A stretch of 64,000 nt of DNA from Campylorhamphus procurvoides (GCA_013396655.1 WBMV01000460.1:1007-65006); one strand, 5' to 3'. Shown: positions 53,501-61,696, numbered from the stretch's first letter. The notes: generated from the letters alone by a model not told the origin. Made by a program: numbers and translations.

Positions 53501-56500
53501 AATAATGGAAGGGGAAATAATATTATTTGATCTGTTACATGGACAATTCAAATATAAGGGCTCATTAATAAAGACTATTAAAAAGAAAGTAAATAATCAG
53601 TGGAATGAATCTACAGACACAGAGTACAATATTTAAAAATAAATAACTTTCGTCACAGGTTGCCGCTGTAAGTGCCTTTGCCCAGACTTTGAGAAGATAC
53701 ACATCTCTTAATCACCTGGCTCAGGCAGCTCGAGCTGTGCTTCAGAACACTTCTCAGATCAACCAGATGCTCAATGATCTTAACCGTGTTGATTTTGCCA
53801 ATGTTCAGGTAAAATGTAGTTTTAAATAACAGGCTTTTTTTCCCCCTAAATGTTATTTCCTCTATCATTTTGGATTTTATTGTTAGCTGACGCTATTCTT
53901 TCAAGAAAATAATGTGGAAACATTTTGCTCATTCATATATGTAGTGATTCAGTCCAAATGTGATGGTTTACACTTTAGGAAAGTGACAGCTCAGAACTAT
54001 TTTCTATTTCCATTTACTCTTTTGAAGCACACATATTCTTCCAACTTCTATGCAAATGTAGAAAAGTACATTCTTAGAATGGGTACCATGAATGATGTCT
54101 TAATAATAGCAAAAATTATACTTTAGGTTTCGATCTCAGTAGCATATCTTCTAGAAGTCTCTTAAAGCTATTAAATGTACAATATTTTCAGTAGAGACTG
54201 TCTATTATTTAGAACCCCATACCATTAGTAGATTTTAGCTAAGTGCCTATGCTTAAATTTACAACAGCTTCTGAACAGTGGTGCAGATGAGAACCTACAG
54301 AATGTAAGCTTATGTTTTTACTAAGCTTAATTTTTCTACATAGAATGTAAGCTTATGTTTTTACTAAGCTTAATTTCTCTACATATTTCTGCTCCTCTGA
54401 GGAAAAATACTTTCATTCTTTTGACCAGAAAAGTGAAAGGTTTCAGATTACTGGTAGTTCGGTTTCCCTCTGTGAATGAGTGTTAAGGTACTTGTTAACA
54501 CTCTTAGCAGAAGTCTATCAAGAGTTCATCACCAAAGATAAGATATCTTCACTATATATGGACATAGATGCAGAGCCTGTGAATGAGGTGTTAACTTGGC
54601 ATATAGAGTTTAAGAGATTGCTTGCATTTAGTGAGCACTTATTTTTGTCTCACTTTCTGAATTGAACAGGTGGCTTAATTGGAACTTGGTAACACTAAGT
54701 TGCTGATTATTGGATGTGTAATGTGTTTCTCCATTTATGTGCCGTTTACATTGTACTTTAAGTAATGTATAATCTATTACTGCTGAGAGTCAGCAAACAG
54801 AACAGTCCTTGTTTGCGTATCAAATTTCTTTTATAAGGTGACAGAACAGAGTTTGTCTTTAGGCTTAACTTCTTCAGAACTGGAGGAAGTTTGCACTTGA
54901 TTTCTCGCTACTTCTTTTATTACTTTAGCCCCCATATCTGACTCTTCCTCCTGCTTGCCCTGCCTGAGGTCTCAGAAAAAAATAACGAGCCATGAATATT
55001 TCAGTAGAAAAATGAGGAAAGCAGAAGCCTTTTTTTGCAAATGAATGTGGAAAACCACAACAAACTTATGTTGCTTCAATTCTTTGTTCTAGTTTCTGTA
55101 TTTGATGTCTGCTCTTATATGCTATGCTTTTCCTACCCGTTTGCTTTCTACAGTTATGATCAATACAAAAAAAAAAACTGCTTCTTAGTTTGTCTAGTAA
55201 AGGGGGGTTTGTCCTTTTCACCGACTAATAGCTTAATCTTTGAGATATAATTACATTCTGTGCTTTGCCTTATGTATTGTTAATTCAAAAGTTACTGTGT
55301 GCTGTAACAGGAGCAGGCTTCCTGGGTGTGCCAGTGTGATGACAACATGGTACAGAGACTAGAAACAGATTTCAAGATGACTCTTCAGCAGCAGAGCACT
55401 CTGGAGCAGTGGGCTGCCTGGCTTGATAATGTAATGATGCAAGCATTGAAACCATATGAAGGAAGACCCAGCTTTCCTAAAGCAGCACGACAGTTTCTGT
55501 TAAAATGGTCTTTCTACAGGTAGTATTGAATAGACATTCTGAAACATTCTGACTATTTTATTATTTGCTGAATAGTGCACTGTAGTAAGGTTGACAAATG
55601 TAATATCAAACACTGTCTCAGTACGTTGTGAAAAATATGGGTTTTTTTTCAGACTATTATTGTTGTTAACCTTGAACTCAGGGCTATCTGCAAATGAGCA
55701 GGGACTGAAATGACCCTTGTTTATTGTTTTAAAGGCCATCTGCAAGTGAATGCAGGTGGAATTTTGTCCAGAGTTAGAAACATAATACATGTTTTTTGAT
55801 TGAATAACTATGCCACTATTGAGCCACTATTTTTAGTATTATTTATTAAAACATTGTGGGATCTGTGTTTGCTAGACAAGGAAGAACAAAACCTGCTTTT
55901 AATGTGTGCAAAGAACATTAAGACAAGCATTCCATGTTAGCTGCTTATTGAAACAGTTATCAGAGTAAACCTTGTTCTTTGGATCTGACTCTAGCAAGTG
56001 CATGCTGAAGGTATCTGAATTAGTCATTATAGTAGGAAGACACAAGTTTTTATTTTTAAGTTTCAAAGTTTTTTTAAATTGTGGCAATTAAAACCTTTAT
56101 CCTGGGGAGGTGGACTCAACAGACACTATTTAAGTAACAATTCTATTTTAAAATCAAACACATAGTTATGTTTTCAACAAAGTTTCTTTCACATTAAGTT
56201 TTACCCTTACTCAGGTACTGGTAGTTATACTTAGGTCAAAACAGAAAACCAGCCAGTCTGGTTGTTTCTTATGTAATATGGTGTCCAACAGTACCTTCAG
56301 AGAAAGGAGAAGAACAAATTATTGCCTTTCCTGGTCATCACTTTCCAAAGATAACATAAGTGAGACATTTGTGGATAACCTTACTTTTGAGAATATTGAT
56401 TTTGAGGTGAAATGTCTACATGGATAAATGCTAAAATGACTGTGACATATAATACATAAATATATATATTTTTTATTTTTTAATAGCTCAATGGTGATTC

Positions 56501-59332
56501 GAGATTTAACCTTGCGCAGTGCTGCCAGCTTTGGCTCTTTTCATCTGATCCGCTTGCTTTACGATGAATACATGTTTTACTTAGTAGAACATCGTGTTGC
56601 TCAGGCAACAGGAGAAACACCTATTGCAGTTATGGGAGAGGTAAGATAATATGTAAGAGACTAGACTGACAGATGTGGTGAATTTGAGAAAGTGTCTTTG
56701 CAAATTTTTAAACATTTGTGTGGAGTTCTAGTTTAACAATAGATGGGGTTGCGATTATATACAGTAGTTTGGAACTTGTTTCACCGGTTTATTGACAGAA
56801 TACTAAAATCACATTGAATTCTTAAAACCAATTATTTCTAAATGAACTTCCTCTTTGACATATCTGCGTGCAGATTCATGTGCACGGTTTGAAAAATGTT
56901 GATCAACCTGCAATCTTTTTCCAGTTTTTGAGAACTGAACATTTTATGTGAAAATGAAAAAGAGCAGAGTAATAGGAAAATGTTACTTCTGTGGATCTCT
57001 TTACATGCATTTGCACATGTTTTGAATTCCCACAGGAAACATGTAATATACCCTGTGGACTTAAGAAGGATGGCTTACCTGCAGAATTTTGGCTTGTACA
57101 TGTAATAAAACGAGTCCAGACATATGTAGAGTTTTGAAACATGTCTGATTATCATACATGTTTTCAAAGCTTATTGTTTTTAAAAAAAAGAACTTGTCTC
57201 CGNNNNNNNNNNNNNNNNNNNNNNNNNNNNNNNNNNNNNNNNNNNNNNNNNNNNNNNNNNNNNNNNNNNNNNNNNNNNNNNNNNNNNNNNNNNNNNNNNN
57301 NNNNNNNNNNNNNNNNNNNNNNNNNNNNNNNNNNNNNNNNNNNNNNNNNNNNNNNNNNNNNNNNNNNNNNNNNNNNNNNNNNNNNNNNNNNNNNNNNNNN
57401 NNNNNNNNNNNNNNNNNNNNNNNNNNNNNNNNNNNNNNNNNNNNNNNNNNNNNNNNNNNNNNNNNNNNNNNNNNNNNNNNNNNNNNNNNNNNNNNNNNNN
57501 NNNNNNNNNNNNNNNNNNNNNNNNNNNNNNNNNNNNNNNNNNNNNNNNNNNNNNNNNNNNNNNNNNNNNNNNNNNNNNNNNNNNNNNNNNNNNNNNNNNN
57601 NNNNNNNNNNNNNNNNNNNNNNNNNNNNNNNNNNNNNNNNNNNNNNNNNNNNNNNNNNNNNNNNNNNNNNNNNAAGTGCCTTTCACCTGCTTTACAGGTA
57701 GATTAGCCACACTGTGGCAAACCTTCATTTTTGTTCCAGCATAATTAAAATTGTCTCTGGGAAATTTGAAAAAGTGGTTTTTGTTAAAACATTGACAGTT
57801 CAGAATGTATATCCATCATAATTTATGGCTTTATAAAACACAGAAATAGCGCACTTCAAGCAATGAAGGCCCGGATGAAGCAATCTTTTAAGAAGTTTGT
57901 ACTTCTGTGTTTTCATTTTTAATGGTTTACTTAGTGATAATTGTCTTAATAAGTGCAAGACTGAGATGGAATGGGAAGGGAATTGCTCTGCTGTGGATGT
58001 GGTTGCAGCTAAGATCACGTGTTTGAATGCTAGCGTGAAACCAGTGGAGCACAGATTTGCTACATCACAGATACCCTAAGTTCACATTTGCTTAAGACTG
58101 TGTCCAGTTTTTTTATTGTTTATTTTGCAGTTTGGTGATTTAAATGCTGTGTCTCCTGGAAATATGGATAAAGGTAAGCATTTTAATGTCTCCAGTGTAT
58201 CATTCTTTGTAGAGCTAATATGTCTGTGAGAAAAATAAGTTGTCATGCTGTAAAAACACAGTAAAACAATTTAGAGCTGTGTCATCCTTTAAAGTGCATC
58301 TATATGTTATATGGATACAGTACCTATCTATGTAATATGTCACATGTAACAATAACTAGAATATTATAGATTTGTTTTTAAACAACAATCTTATTTTAAA
58401 GATGTTTATTGTTGTCACAAGGAAATATTCCAATTTTTATGCAGAATTTTGTTGCATCTGATAGGACAAAGTAAGGTAACAGCTGTGTAAAGAAATTCAA
58501 CAGAATACTTATGTATATTTAACTGCAGTGAATATTTTGCTAAGCAAAAAAGGCAGAATTGTGTGCAAGTAGTCAGAAAGCAATGAGTTTTTTACAACCT
58601 CTTCATGCCATATTTTGACATACATTCTTATGCTGACTACTTGAGTGACTTGGGATGACTTGACCTCAGAACACTCAACTAGTGAGTGTAAGAATATATG
58701 TCAAAATCTGGGGTCAAGTCACACAAATCTCCTTGCCTCAGTTTCTCTAGCAGTAACTAAGAGTAACAACTCTTTTATTCATGATGTCTTAGAAATGAGG
58801 CCTTTTACAATATGAAAGTAAGATTGTTAGAGCTTTTCTTTGAGATTGTAGTTATTTTTTTCCACATACTCTATCAACAGTGTGTAACTCAAGTGATCAA
58901 AGCTGAGAGTCTGTTTACTTATTTGAGATAGTAGTTGACTTTTTCCATTAAAATTTTAAATTTTCCACTTCTGCTTTACCACATTGCTACTCTCCCTTGT
59001 ATTTTTTTATTTCAACTATTATTTGCAAAATAAAGACCCTTGTATTAGAATTTTTTCCCTTTGTGCTACTTACATGGTGGTTTGCTTGTGCAGATGAGGG
59101 CAGTGAAGTTGAAAGTGAAATAGATGAAGAACTGGATGAAAGTGGAGAGCCGCAAGCCAAGAGGGAGAAAACTGAGCTAAACCAGGCGTTCCAGGTGGGC
59201 TGCATGCAGCCAGTGCTTGAGAGTGGAGTACAGCAGAACCTCCTGAACCCAATTCATAACGAGCACATTGTTGCAACTACTCAGACTATCAGACAATGCA
59301 GTGCTACTGGAAATACATATACTGCAGTCTAA
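14455..59332 (+). CDS. RFX3: RFX3 transcription factor, 16 coding exons, complete (749 aa)
   Basis: Regulatory factor X 3 is a nuclear winged-helix factor that binds X-box elements as homo- or heterodimers. It activates ciliary genes and acts in ependymal, nodal and endocrine cells (family knowledge). Coding segments: 14455-14571, 20450-20547, 30075-30333, 38274-38348, 42054-42235, 42780-42899, 44776-44897, 46125-46237, 46941-47056, 47656-47810, 53287-53384, 53659-53808, 55311-55519, 56487-56640, 58131-58173, 59094-59332. They total 2250 nt, keep one frame across every GT-AG junction and end in TAA. Residues 1-183 are the Gln/Val-rich activation region, about 184-258 the DNA-binding domain, about 325-656 the B/C/D dimerisation region, and 671-749 the acidic tail. 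The start ATG lies 8 nt after an acceptor with A at -3, and the protein begins MQTSETG as in other vertebrate RFX3. The length matches human RFX3, which I recall as 749 aa. RFX1 and RFX2 are less likely because the N-terminus and C-terminus are RFX3-specific. Confidence 0.98.
14572..20449 (+). other. RFX3 intron 1
   Basis: 5.9 kb, GT-AG. AT-rich. I recognise no LTR or CR1 element in it. A small hairpin-capable sequence lies at 16143-16173, with a GGGCCTCAGGCCC palindrome just upstream near 16120. Confidence 0.8.
20450..20547 (+). CDS. RFX3: RFX3 coding exon 2 (residues 40-72)
   Basis: The acceptor CTTTTTCAG ends at 20449 and the donor GTAAGT starts at 20548. It continues the glutamine/valine repeat ([13 protein letters not shown]) and the [12 protein letters not shown] segment. 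The last codon (Ile) is split 2+1 with exon 3. Confidence 0.97.
21645..21707 (-). mobile_element. Short ERV LTR fragment
   Basis: The sequence around CTACTGTGAAGAAAGTACTC and CCCCAGCCAAAACCAGCATG matches the outer end of the LTR family at 5899 and 10635. Only about 60 bp remain. Confidence 0.6.
22455..22973 (+). mobile_element. CR1 LINE 3' end
   Basis: It reads as a CR1 3' terminal segment: CATCTGGAGTGCTGTGTCCC, CAGGTCCAGAGGAGGCCAC, TCTCCTATGAAGACAGGCTG, then GATGATCTTTAAGGTCTCTTC. It ends in TTCTATGATTCT, the characteristic CR1 3' terminal repeat. It is 5'-truncated, as usual, and in the same orientation as RFX3. Confidence 0.93.
25847..26416 (-). mobile_element. Solo ERVL-type LTR with perfect 5-bp target duplication
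   Basis: 570 bp from TGTGGTGGGTTGACC to CCCAATACA, flanked by GTCTT on both sides (25842-25846 and 26417-26421). In minus polarity it carries AAATATAAAAGC as TATA box and AGAATAAGGC as poly(A) region. The AACCAAAGGGATATTCCATA block is a hallmark of a common bird LTR family (general knowledge). No internal region remains. Confidence 0.93.
27030..27789 (-). mobile_element. Solo ERV LTR, different family, 5-bp target duplication
   Basis: 760 bp from TGTGCTGGTTTAAAAG to AACTAGAACA. Flanks are GATTT (27025-27029) and GATCT (27790-27794), a 5-bp duplication with one mismatch. In minus polarity it has GCATATATAATC as TATA box. The sequence is unrelated to the LTR at 25847 except for the TG...CA ends. 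Confidence 0.9.
29235..29464 (+). mobile_element. CR1 LINE 3' end (short)
   Basis: It contains GGTTGGATACTAGGAAAAAT, CAAGCATTGGAACAGGCAGT, GACCATCCCTGGAAATGTTC and GGTTGAACTTGATG in CR1 order, and ends CAGTGATTCTAAT. Severely 5'-truncated. Sense orientation to RFX3. Confidence 0.9.
30075..30333 (+). CDS. RFX3: RFX3 coding exon 3 (residues 72-158)
   Basis: Acceptor TTGAAG ends at 30074; donor GTAAGT starts at 30334. It encodes a Ser/Thr/Gly-rich part of the activation region, including [28 protein letters not shown] and [15 protein letters not shown]. The 259 nt end on a complete codon (RASPAT), so any phase-0 exon can follow. Confidence 0.97.
34140..34230. repeat. Possible ancient amniote CR1/SINE relic
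   Basis: The ATTAAAAGGCTAATTAGATC and ATGTGGTCTGACATGTTATT segments resemble the 3' region of old CR1-like repeats shared with turtles and crocodilians. The match is short and from memory. Confidence 0.3.
35335..35985 (-). mobile_element. CR1 LINE 5'-region fragment
   Basis: The left part (CTGAACTTCATGAGGTTTGC, then TGTCAAGGTCCCTTGGGACC), the centre (GCAAGGCTGCTCTCCAGCCA) and the right part (GTTGATAAAAATATGAGCAG, GAGCCCTGCAGGGCACCA) match the 5' region of long CR1 elements in minus orientation. About 150 bp near 35440-35600 is not recognisable. Open frames on the + strand here are artefacts. Confidence 0.8.
36558..36695 (+). other. Candidate unannotated RFX3 exon (cassette or terminal)
   Basis: A pyrimidine-rich tract and TTTTCAACAG acceptor end at 36557. 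The following sequence is open for 45 codons in phase 0, the phase in which exon 3 ends, up to TAA at 36693-36695. A possible donor (CAA|GTGACA) at 36687 would make a 129-nt exon that splices in frame to exon 4. The residues ([20 protein letters not shown]...) are polar and Gln-bearing but match no RFX3 exon I know. Unproven. Confidence 0.35.
38274..38348 (+). CDS. RFX3: RFX3 coding exon 4 (residues 159-183)
   Basis: A 75-nt in-frame exon with acceptor TTATCAG and donor GTAAGT. It encodes [13 protein letters not shown] and LLNSH, the hinge just before the DNA-binding domain. It is symmetrical (phase 0-0), so skipping would keep the frame. Confidence 0.97.
38349..42053 (+). other. RFX3 intron 4
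   Basis: 3.7 kb, GT-AG, AT-rich. I recognise no repeats or other genes in it. Confidence 0.8.
42054..42235 (+). CDS. RFX3: RFX3 coding exon 5 (first two thirds of RFX DNA-binding domain)
   Basis: Residues 184-244. The acceptor TATAG ends at 42053 and the donor GTTTGT is weak. It carries the conserved opening [19 protein letters not shown], the helix around [11 protein letters not shown], and [20 protein letters not shown] at the helix-to-wing transition of the winged helix. The final Arg codon is split 2+1. Confidence 0.98.
42236..42779 (+). other. RFX3 intron 5 (inside the DNA-binding domain)
   Basis: 544 bp, GT-AG. It splits the DNA-binding domain at Arg244. Nothing else is seen in it. 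Confidence 0.9.
42780..42899 (+). CDS. RFX3: RFX3 coding exon 6 (wing of DNA-binding domain)
   Basis: Residues 244-284. The acceptor ATGAAG is pyrimidine-poor next to the junction; the donor is GTAAGT. It encodes the [19 protein letters not shown] wing, which in RFX proteins contacts the X-box major groove, then the Met/Gln-rich linker ([12 protein letters not shown]). Confidence 0.97.
42900..44775 (+). other. RFX3 intron 6
   Basis: 1.9 kb, GT-AG. No repeat or gene recognised. A short CA-rich patch lies near 43830-43860. Confidence 0.85.
44776..44897 (+). CDS. RFX3: RFX3 coding exon 7 (linker)
   Basis: Residues 284-325. Acceptor TTTGTAG, donor GTATGA. It encodes [14 protein letters not shown] and a Gln/His-rich stretch ([10 protein letters not shown]) that links the DNA-binding and dimerisation regions. 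The Asp codon is split 1+2 with exon 8. Confidence 0.97.
44898..46124 (+). other. RFX3 intron 7
   Basis: 1.2 kb, GT-AG, no repeat or gene recognised. Confidence 0.85.
46125..46237 (+). CDS. RFX3: RFX3 coding exon 8 (start of B region)
   Basis: Residues 325-362. Acceptor GACAACAG, donor GTACTT (weak). It encodes [20 protein letters not shown] and [11 protein letters not shown], the opening of the extended dimerisation region. Confidence 0.97.
46238..46940 (+). other. RFX3 intron 8
   Basis: 0.7 kb, GT-AG, no repeat or gene recognised. Confidence 0.85.
46941..47056 (+). CDS. RFX3: RFX3 coding exon 9 (B region)
   Basis: Residues 363-401. Acceptor TATTTTCTAG, donor GTCAGC (weak). It encodes [20 protein letters not shown] and a Ser/Pro/Thr linker ([10 protein letters not shown]) that is more variable than the rest of the protein. 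The weak donor is followed by an in-frame stop and an AATAAA (see findings). Confidence 0.97.
47101..47106 (+). terminator. Candidate intronic poly(A) signal for a short RFX3 isoform
   Basis: Reading past the weak donor of exon 9 stays open for 15 codons to TAA at 47100-47102. AATAAA begins at 47101, overlapping that stop. Use of this signal would give a 415-residue protein with the whole DNA-binding domain but most of the dimerisation region missing. A human RFX3 isoform of about 413 residues is known to me from memory. Confidence 0.45.
47503..47614 (-). mobile_element. CR1 LINE 3'-end fragment next to exon 10
   Basis: On the + strand the CATAGGAACTTTAAAGTTGG, AAGGACTACGAAGATCTTCT and AGCCATTAAACCATGTTCCC segments match the reverse complement of the CR1 3' end, the same subtype as at 29235. 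Its edge lies about 40 bp from the exon 10 acceptor. Confidence 0.85.
47656..47810 (+). CDS. RFX3: RFX3 coding exon 10 (B/C region)
   Basis: Residues 401-453. The acceptor AACACCAG follows an eight-T tract; the donor is GTAAGT. It encodes [11 protein letters not shown] and [17 protein letters not shown]. Between them, four positions (413, 421, 429, 434) differ from the human residues I recall. The junction with exon 11 is split 1+2. Confidence 0.97.
47811..53286 (+). other. RFX3 intron 10
   Basis: 5.5 kb, GT-AG. The only distinctive part is the block at 49140-50250. The remainder is AT-rich with no recognised repeat. Confidence 0.85.
49140..50250. repeat. GC- and purine-rich inserted block, probably LTR-derived
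   Basis: Base composition changes sharply against the AT-rich intron. There is a purine run (about 49632-49702, AGAAGAGAGATTAAGAGAAG and similar), then GC-rich sequence (49735-50100) with CCCCACCTCC and ACACACACACCCGCCCCC. The left part (AATTTAATTACAACATTTAA) resembles the end regions of bird LTRs in antisense. Open frames of 92-130 codons overlap on both strands and look like composition artefacts. Family and edges are not resolved. Confidence 0.4.
53287..53384 (+). CDS. RFX3: RFX3 coding exon 11 (C region)
   Basis: Residues 453-485. Acceptor ACTGCACAG, donor GTAGAC (weak). It encodes [20 protein letters not shown] and PQRMIQTK, a block conserved across RFX1, RFX2 and RFX3. It ends on a complete codon. 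Confidence 0.97.
53385..53658 (+). other. RFX3 intron 11
   Basis: 274 bp, the shortest intron, GT-AG. Nothing else is seen in it. Confidence 0.9.
53659..53808 (+). CDS. RFX3: RFX3 coding exon 12 (dimerisation region)
   Basis: Residues 486-535; exactly 50 codons, phase 0-0. Acceptor GTCACAG, donor GTAAAA. It encodes [20 protein letters not shown] and [17 protein letters not shown], alpha-helical sequence of the dimerisation domain. Confidence 0.97.
53809..55310 (+). other. RFX3 intron 12
   Basis: 1.5 kb, GT-AG. It contains a 43-bp tandem duplication at 54300-54385. Confidence 0.88.
54300..54385. repeat. 43-bp direct tandem duplication (two copies)
   Basis: 54300-54342 and 54343-54385 are identical except for one T/C difference. 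Each copy contains the palindrome TAAGCTTA twice (GTAAGCTTATG and CTAAGCTTAAT). The near identity points to a recent duplication. Confidence 0.95.
55311..55519 (+). CDS. RFX3: RFX3 coding exon 13 (dimerisation region)
   Basis: Residues 536-605. Acceptor GCTGTAACAG, donor GTAGTA. It encodes [34 protein letters not shown] and [15 protein letters not shown], strongly conserved helices of the D region. The Ser codon is split 2+1. Confidence 0.97.
55520..56486 (+). other. RFX3 intron 13
   Basis: 1.0 kb, GT-AG, no repeat or gene recognised. An AT run (ATATATATAT) lies just before the acceptor at about 56459-56468. Confidence 0.88.
56487..56640 (+). CDS. RFX3: RFX3 coding exon 14 (end of dimerisation region)
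   Basis: Residues 605-656. Acceptor TTTTAATAG, donor GTAAGA. It encodes [20 protein letters not shown], then [20 protein letters not shown] and IAVMGE. It ends on a complete codon. Confidence 0.97.
56641..58130 (+). other. RFX3 intron 14, with assembly gap
   Basis: About 1.5 kb as drawn, but the true length is unknown because 57203-57673 is N. No repeat is recognised in the readable part. Confidence 0.88.
57203..57673. other. Assembly gap (471 N)
   Basis: An unbroken run of N. Open frames drawn across it are meaningless. Exons 14 and 15 join in frame without it, so no constitutive coding exon need be hidden there. Confidence 1.
58131..58173 (+). CDS. RFX3: RFX3 coding exon 15 (43-nt small exon)
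   Basis: Residues 657-671. The acceptor TTTATTTTGCAG is strong; the donor is GTAAGC. It encodes [14 protein letters not shown], and the following Asp codon is split 1+2. At 43 nt it is the smallest exon, and skipping it would shift the frame of the acidic tail. Confidence 0.97.
58612..58707. repeat. 19-bp inverted repeat, 58-bp spacer
   Basis: The left arm ATTTTGACATACATTCTTA (58612-58630) and right arm TAAGAATATATGTCAAAAT (58689-58707) pair at 18 of 19 positions, and the remaining pair would be G:U in one RNA sense. The transcript could fold into a hairpin. Confidence 0.85.
58708..58800 (+). repeat. Possible MIR SINE relic
   Basis: GGTCAAGTCAC followed by CCTTGCCTCAGTTTCTCTAG resembles the core of the ancient MIR SINE family (caagtcac...cctcagtttcc). 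The match is weak beyond that. Confidence 0.4.
59094..59332 (+). CDS. RFX3: RFX3 coding exon 16 (acidic C-terminus and stop)
   Basis: Residues 671-749 plus TAA at 59330-59332. Acceptor TTGTGCAG. It opens with an acidic run ([18 protein letters not shown]), then a basic patch (QAKREK) that could act as a nuclear localisation signal (inference). It ends with the conserved [15 protein letters not shown]. Confidence 0.98.
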
Positions 59333-59436
59333 TGTGAAACCTCCCCTGGCCTCCAACACACGTCCCATTACATTAGCCCTTTAGGTTTAATACAAAAAAA
59401 ATTTAAAAAAAAAAAATTAAAAAAAGGAAAAAAGAG

Positions 59437-59442
59437 AATAAA
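59437..59442 (+). terminator. First AATAAA poly(A) signal after the stop codon
   Basis: Canonical AATAAA 105 bases after the TAA, next to an A-rich tract. If used, it would give a very short 3' UTR. The A-rich neighbourhood also makes it prone to internal priming in cDNA data. Confidence 0.35.
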
Positions 59443-61690
59443 TCTGAAGGTTGACTGTTGTCAAATTTAGCTGTTCTGATCATTATTTGTTGGAGTTGTT
59501 AAATGGAATGTGTGTATGTATTTTGCCAGATCTGTTTACAAAAAATTTCTTTTTTGTAAACAGAATCATTTTACATTGGCCGCTCAATAAGGAGAGTTTT
59601 CTTCTTATCAAATGCAAGATTTTTGCAAAGCTTAATGTTAATGTTTTGTCCTCTTATAATAATTTAATTTTTTTCATAGTTTTTAAAAAATATTTTAATG
59701 TTAATTATTAGTTATGATGCTGATTTCATATAGATAGGTTTTTAATTAGATGCACTTCTGTGAAATATCAAAAGAACTATTTTCTTTGATTTACACTGGA
59801 GGCATAGTTATTTGACAGCAGATGTATCAAATTTGTTATAAAAGGTGCTTTTCATCGTACTACGAGAAGACACTATTTTGATAAAATTGTGAGTATTCAG
59901 GGGGATTTTTTTGTAATAATGCTGGAGGGTTGAGAAGATCTCCTAGTTTCTTTCTGTGAGGAAGAAGCATGTTTAAATGACAGAATTGTAACAGAATGGT
60001 AATCTGTGTGGCATAAACATACCTAATTATCTGACCATGAAGTAAACAATGCAAGCTTCCTTTAAAATCAACAGTTCCAGATATTATTTGCATACCAGTT
60101 CCTTTGTTTTGAAGACTACTGGTTCTATATGTGAGGCCACTGAACAGAAGCTTTTGGCTGTTCAGGGGCACTGTAGTTGTTAGAAACTGAAGCTAAAAAA
60201 GTGACTTGATTATTATTAATTTTAAGTGTATGTGCTACTTATGCTGAACTGGACATACAGGAAAACATTCCACTTGGATGACTTTCTTCTATTCCAGGTC
60301 TTTTCCTACTAGTGGTTCAATCTGCTGCTCTTAGAAAAGATGATTTATAGAATGCAAGGAATGTAGCAACCTGCATCATTTTCCTTTCAAAAACATTTCC
60401 TTGTTGTTAAAGTGGATTTAAATTTTTACAAAAATTAGACAAGGCAGTGTAACTGGCACACCTCACTTGTGCTTATTCCCAATTGTGTAGAATTTGAATA
60501 GGTGGCTAGATGGACCATTGCCATTTAAGAATGTACATCAGGGATCATTGTACCTCGGCTATTACATGGTGCCTTAAACAGAACTGAAGCTAAGACTTAG
60601 TACTTTTTGTTATTCTTAACTCTTAAATTAATTCAACAAGGTGTGCCTGTCATTTTCAAATTCCCTAAGAAGTGAGGACAGGTTACATAGCCTTCAAAAG
60701 AGTAAAAGGATTTTTTTATTATTAAATGATTTTAATATCCCTCTTAGAATTACAATAAACCTATTTTTTCTCATTTCTAGCTGGATTTCACTTTAATACA
60801 AATAAAATTTGCTTGGGAATTTGGAAAGCAAAACTAGCTTTAATACCAACTTCAAGTGTCAAAATAGATTGACCATAGTCCCAAGCATGATGATATATTT
60901 TCTAAACCCTTGCCTACTTTTAATTTTAAAAACTAAAAAGAAATAAATGAGCAGGTACATAATGCAGTGCATGTTTTCAATTTCTATATTTTGTGGTGTA
61001 TCAACCAGATACTACATTTTAATGGTTAAATAATAGCAGTTTATAGAGACCTTATTAATTAAAGAACTCAAGTTTTTCTTCATAAACATTTCATTAAGCA
61101 GACACATGAATTTGCTACACTAAAAAATTAAGTTAGAAAAAAAGCCAAAAAGTAAAGAAGAACACAAAAAGATCAACTTTACAGAAAAGACTGTGTAAGA
61201 AAATTAGGATCCTTTTATTCTGGTTAACTGGTGTGTCTGACAATGACTTTAAAATCATATATACCAAATGGGAGAAGAGCATGTGAAATGGAACAGTGTA
61301 TTTATAGCAAACAAGTTTGTTGCTAGAGTTTACATGTGCTCCAAATACAGCTGCACATAAACTAAAATATTATAACATTGGTGCACAAAAATAAATTTAA
61401 ATTCCTTTGCAGAATTGTGAATCCATCCAGCTCATTCTGTGTAGGTATAATTCCTACTGATGTCAGTAGATGGCTTTTGCCTCAGTAAAAAGTAAAAGTG
61501 AGGTTTATATTCATTATTTCATAAATGCACTGAATCTCATTATACATTTTGTTGTCACATATATCACTCAGTGTGTCCTGATTTTTACTTAGAAATCAGC
61601 ACATCTGTACCCTTCACCAAAAATGCTAAAACTAAGCTGTGATAAATATTTACTCCCCTTCATTGTGCATTATAAGATGTTTACAAGTAA

Positions 61691-61696
61691 AATAAA
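61691..61696 (+). terminator. Candidate distal poly(A) signal
   Basis: Canonical AATAAA followed within about 40 bases by T-rich sequence (CTTTTTTTTC around 61710, then another T8 run), the usual layout of a downstream U-rich element. It is one of several candidates. Confidence 0.4.

Larger units (their letters stand above)
58174..59093 (+). other. RFX3 intron 15
   Basis: 0.9 kb, GT-AG. It contains an inverted repeat (58612-58707) followed by a possible MIR relic. Confidence 0.88.
59333..61696 (+). other. RFX3: RFX3 3' UTR (3' end uncertain)
   Basis: AT-rich sequence after the stop codon. It opens with a C-rich stretch (59338-59362) and then a striking A-rich run at about 59392-59436. AATAAA hexamers lie at 59437, 60754, 60801, 60942, 61390 and 61691 within this span, and at 63234 and 63585 beyond it. 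I placed the end at the 61691 signal only as a guide. Which site is used cannot be decided without transcript data. Confidence 0.5.

Noticed and set aside
57141..57728. Frames of 182-186 codons
   Set aside because: They run across the block of N and have no meaning.
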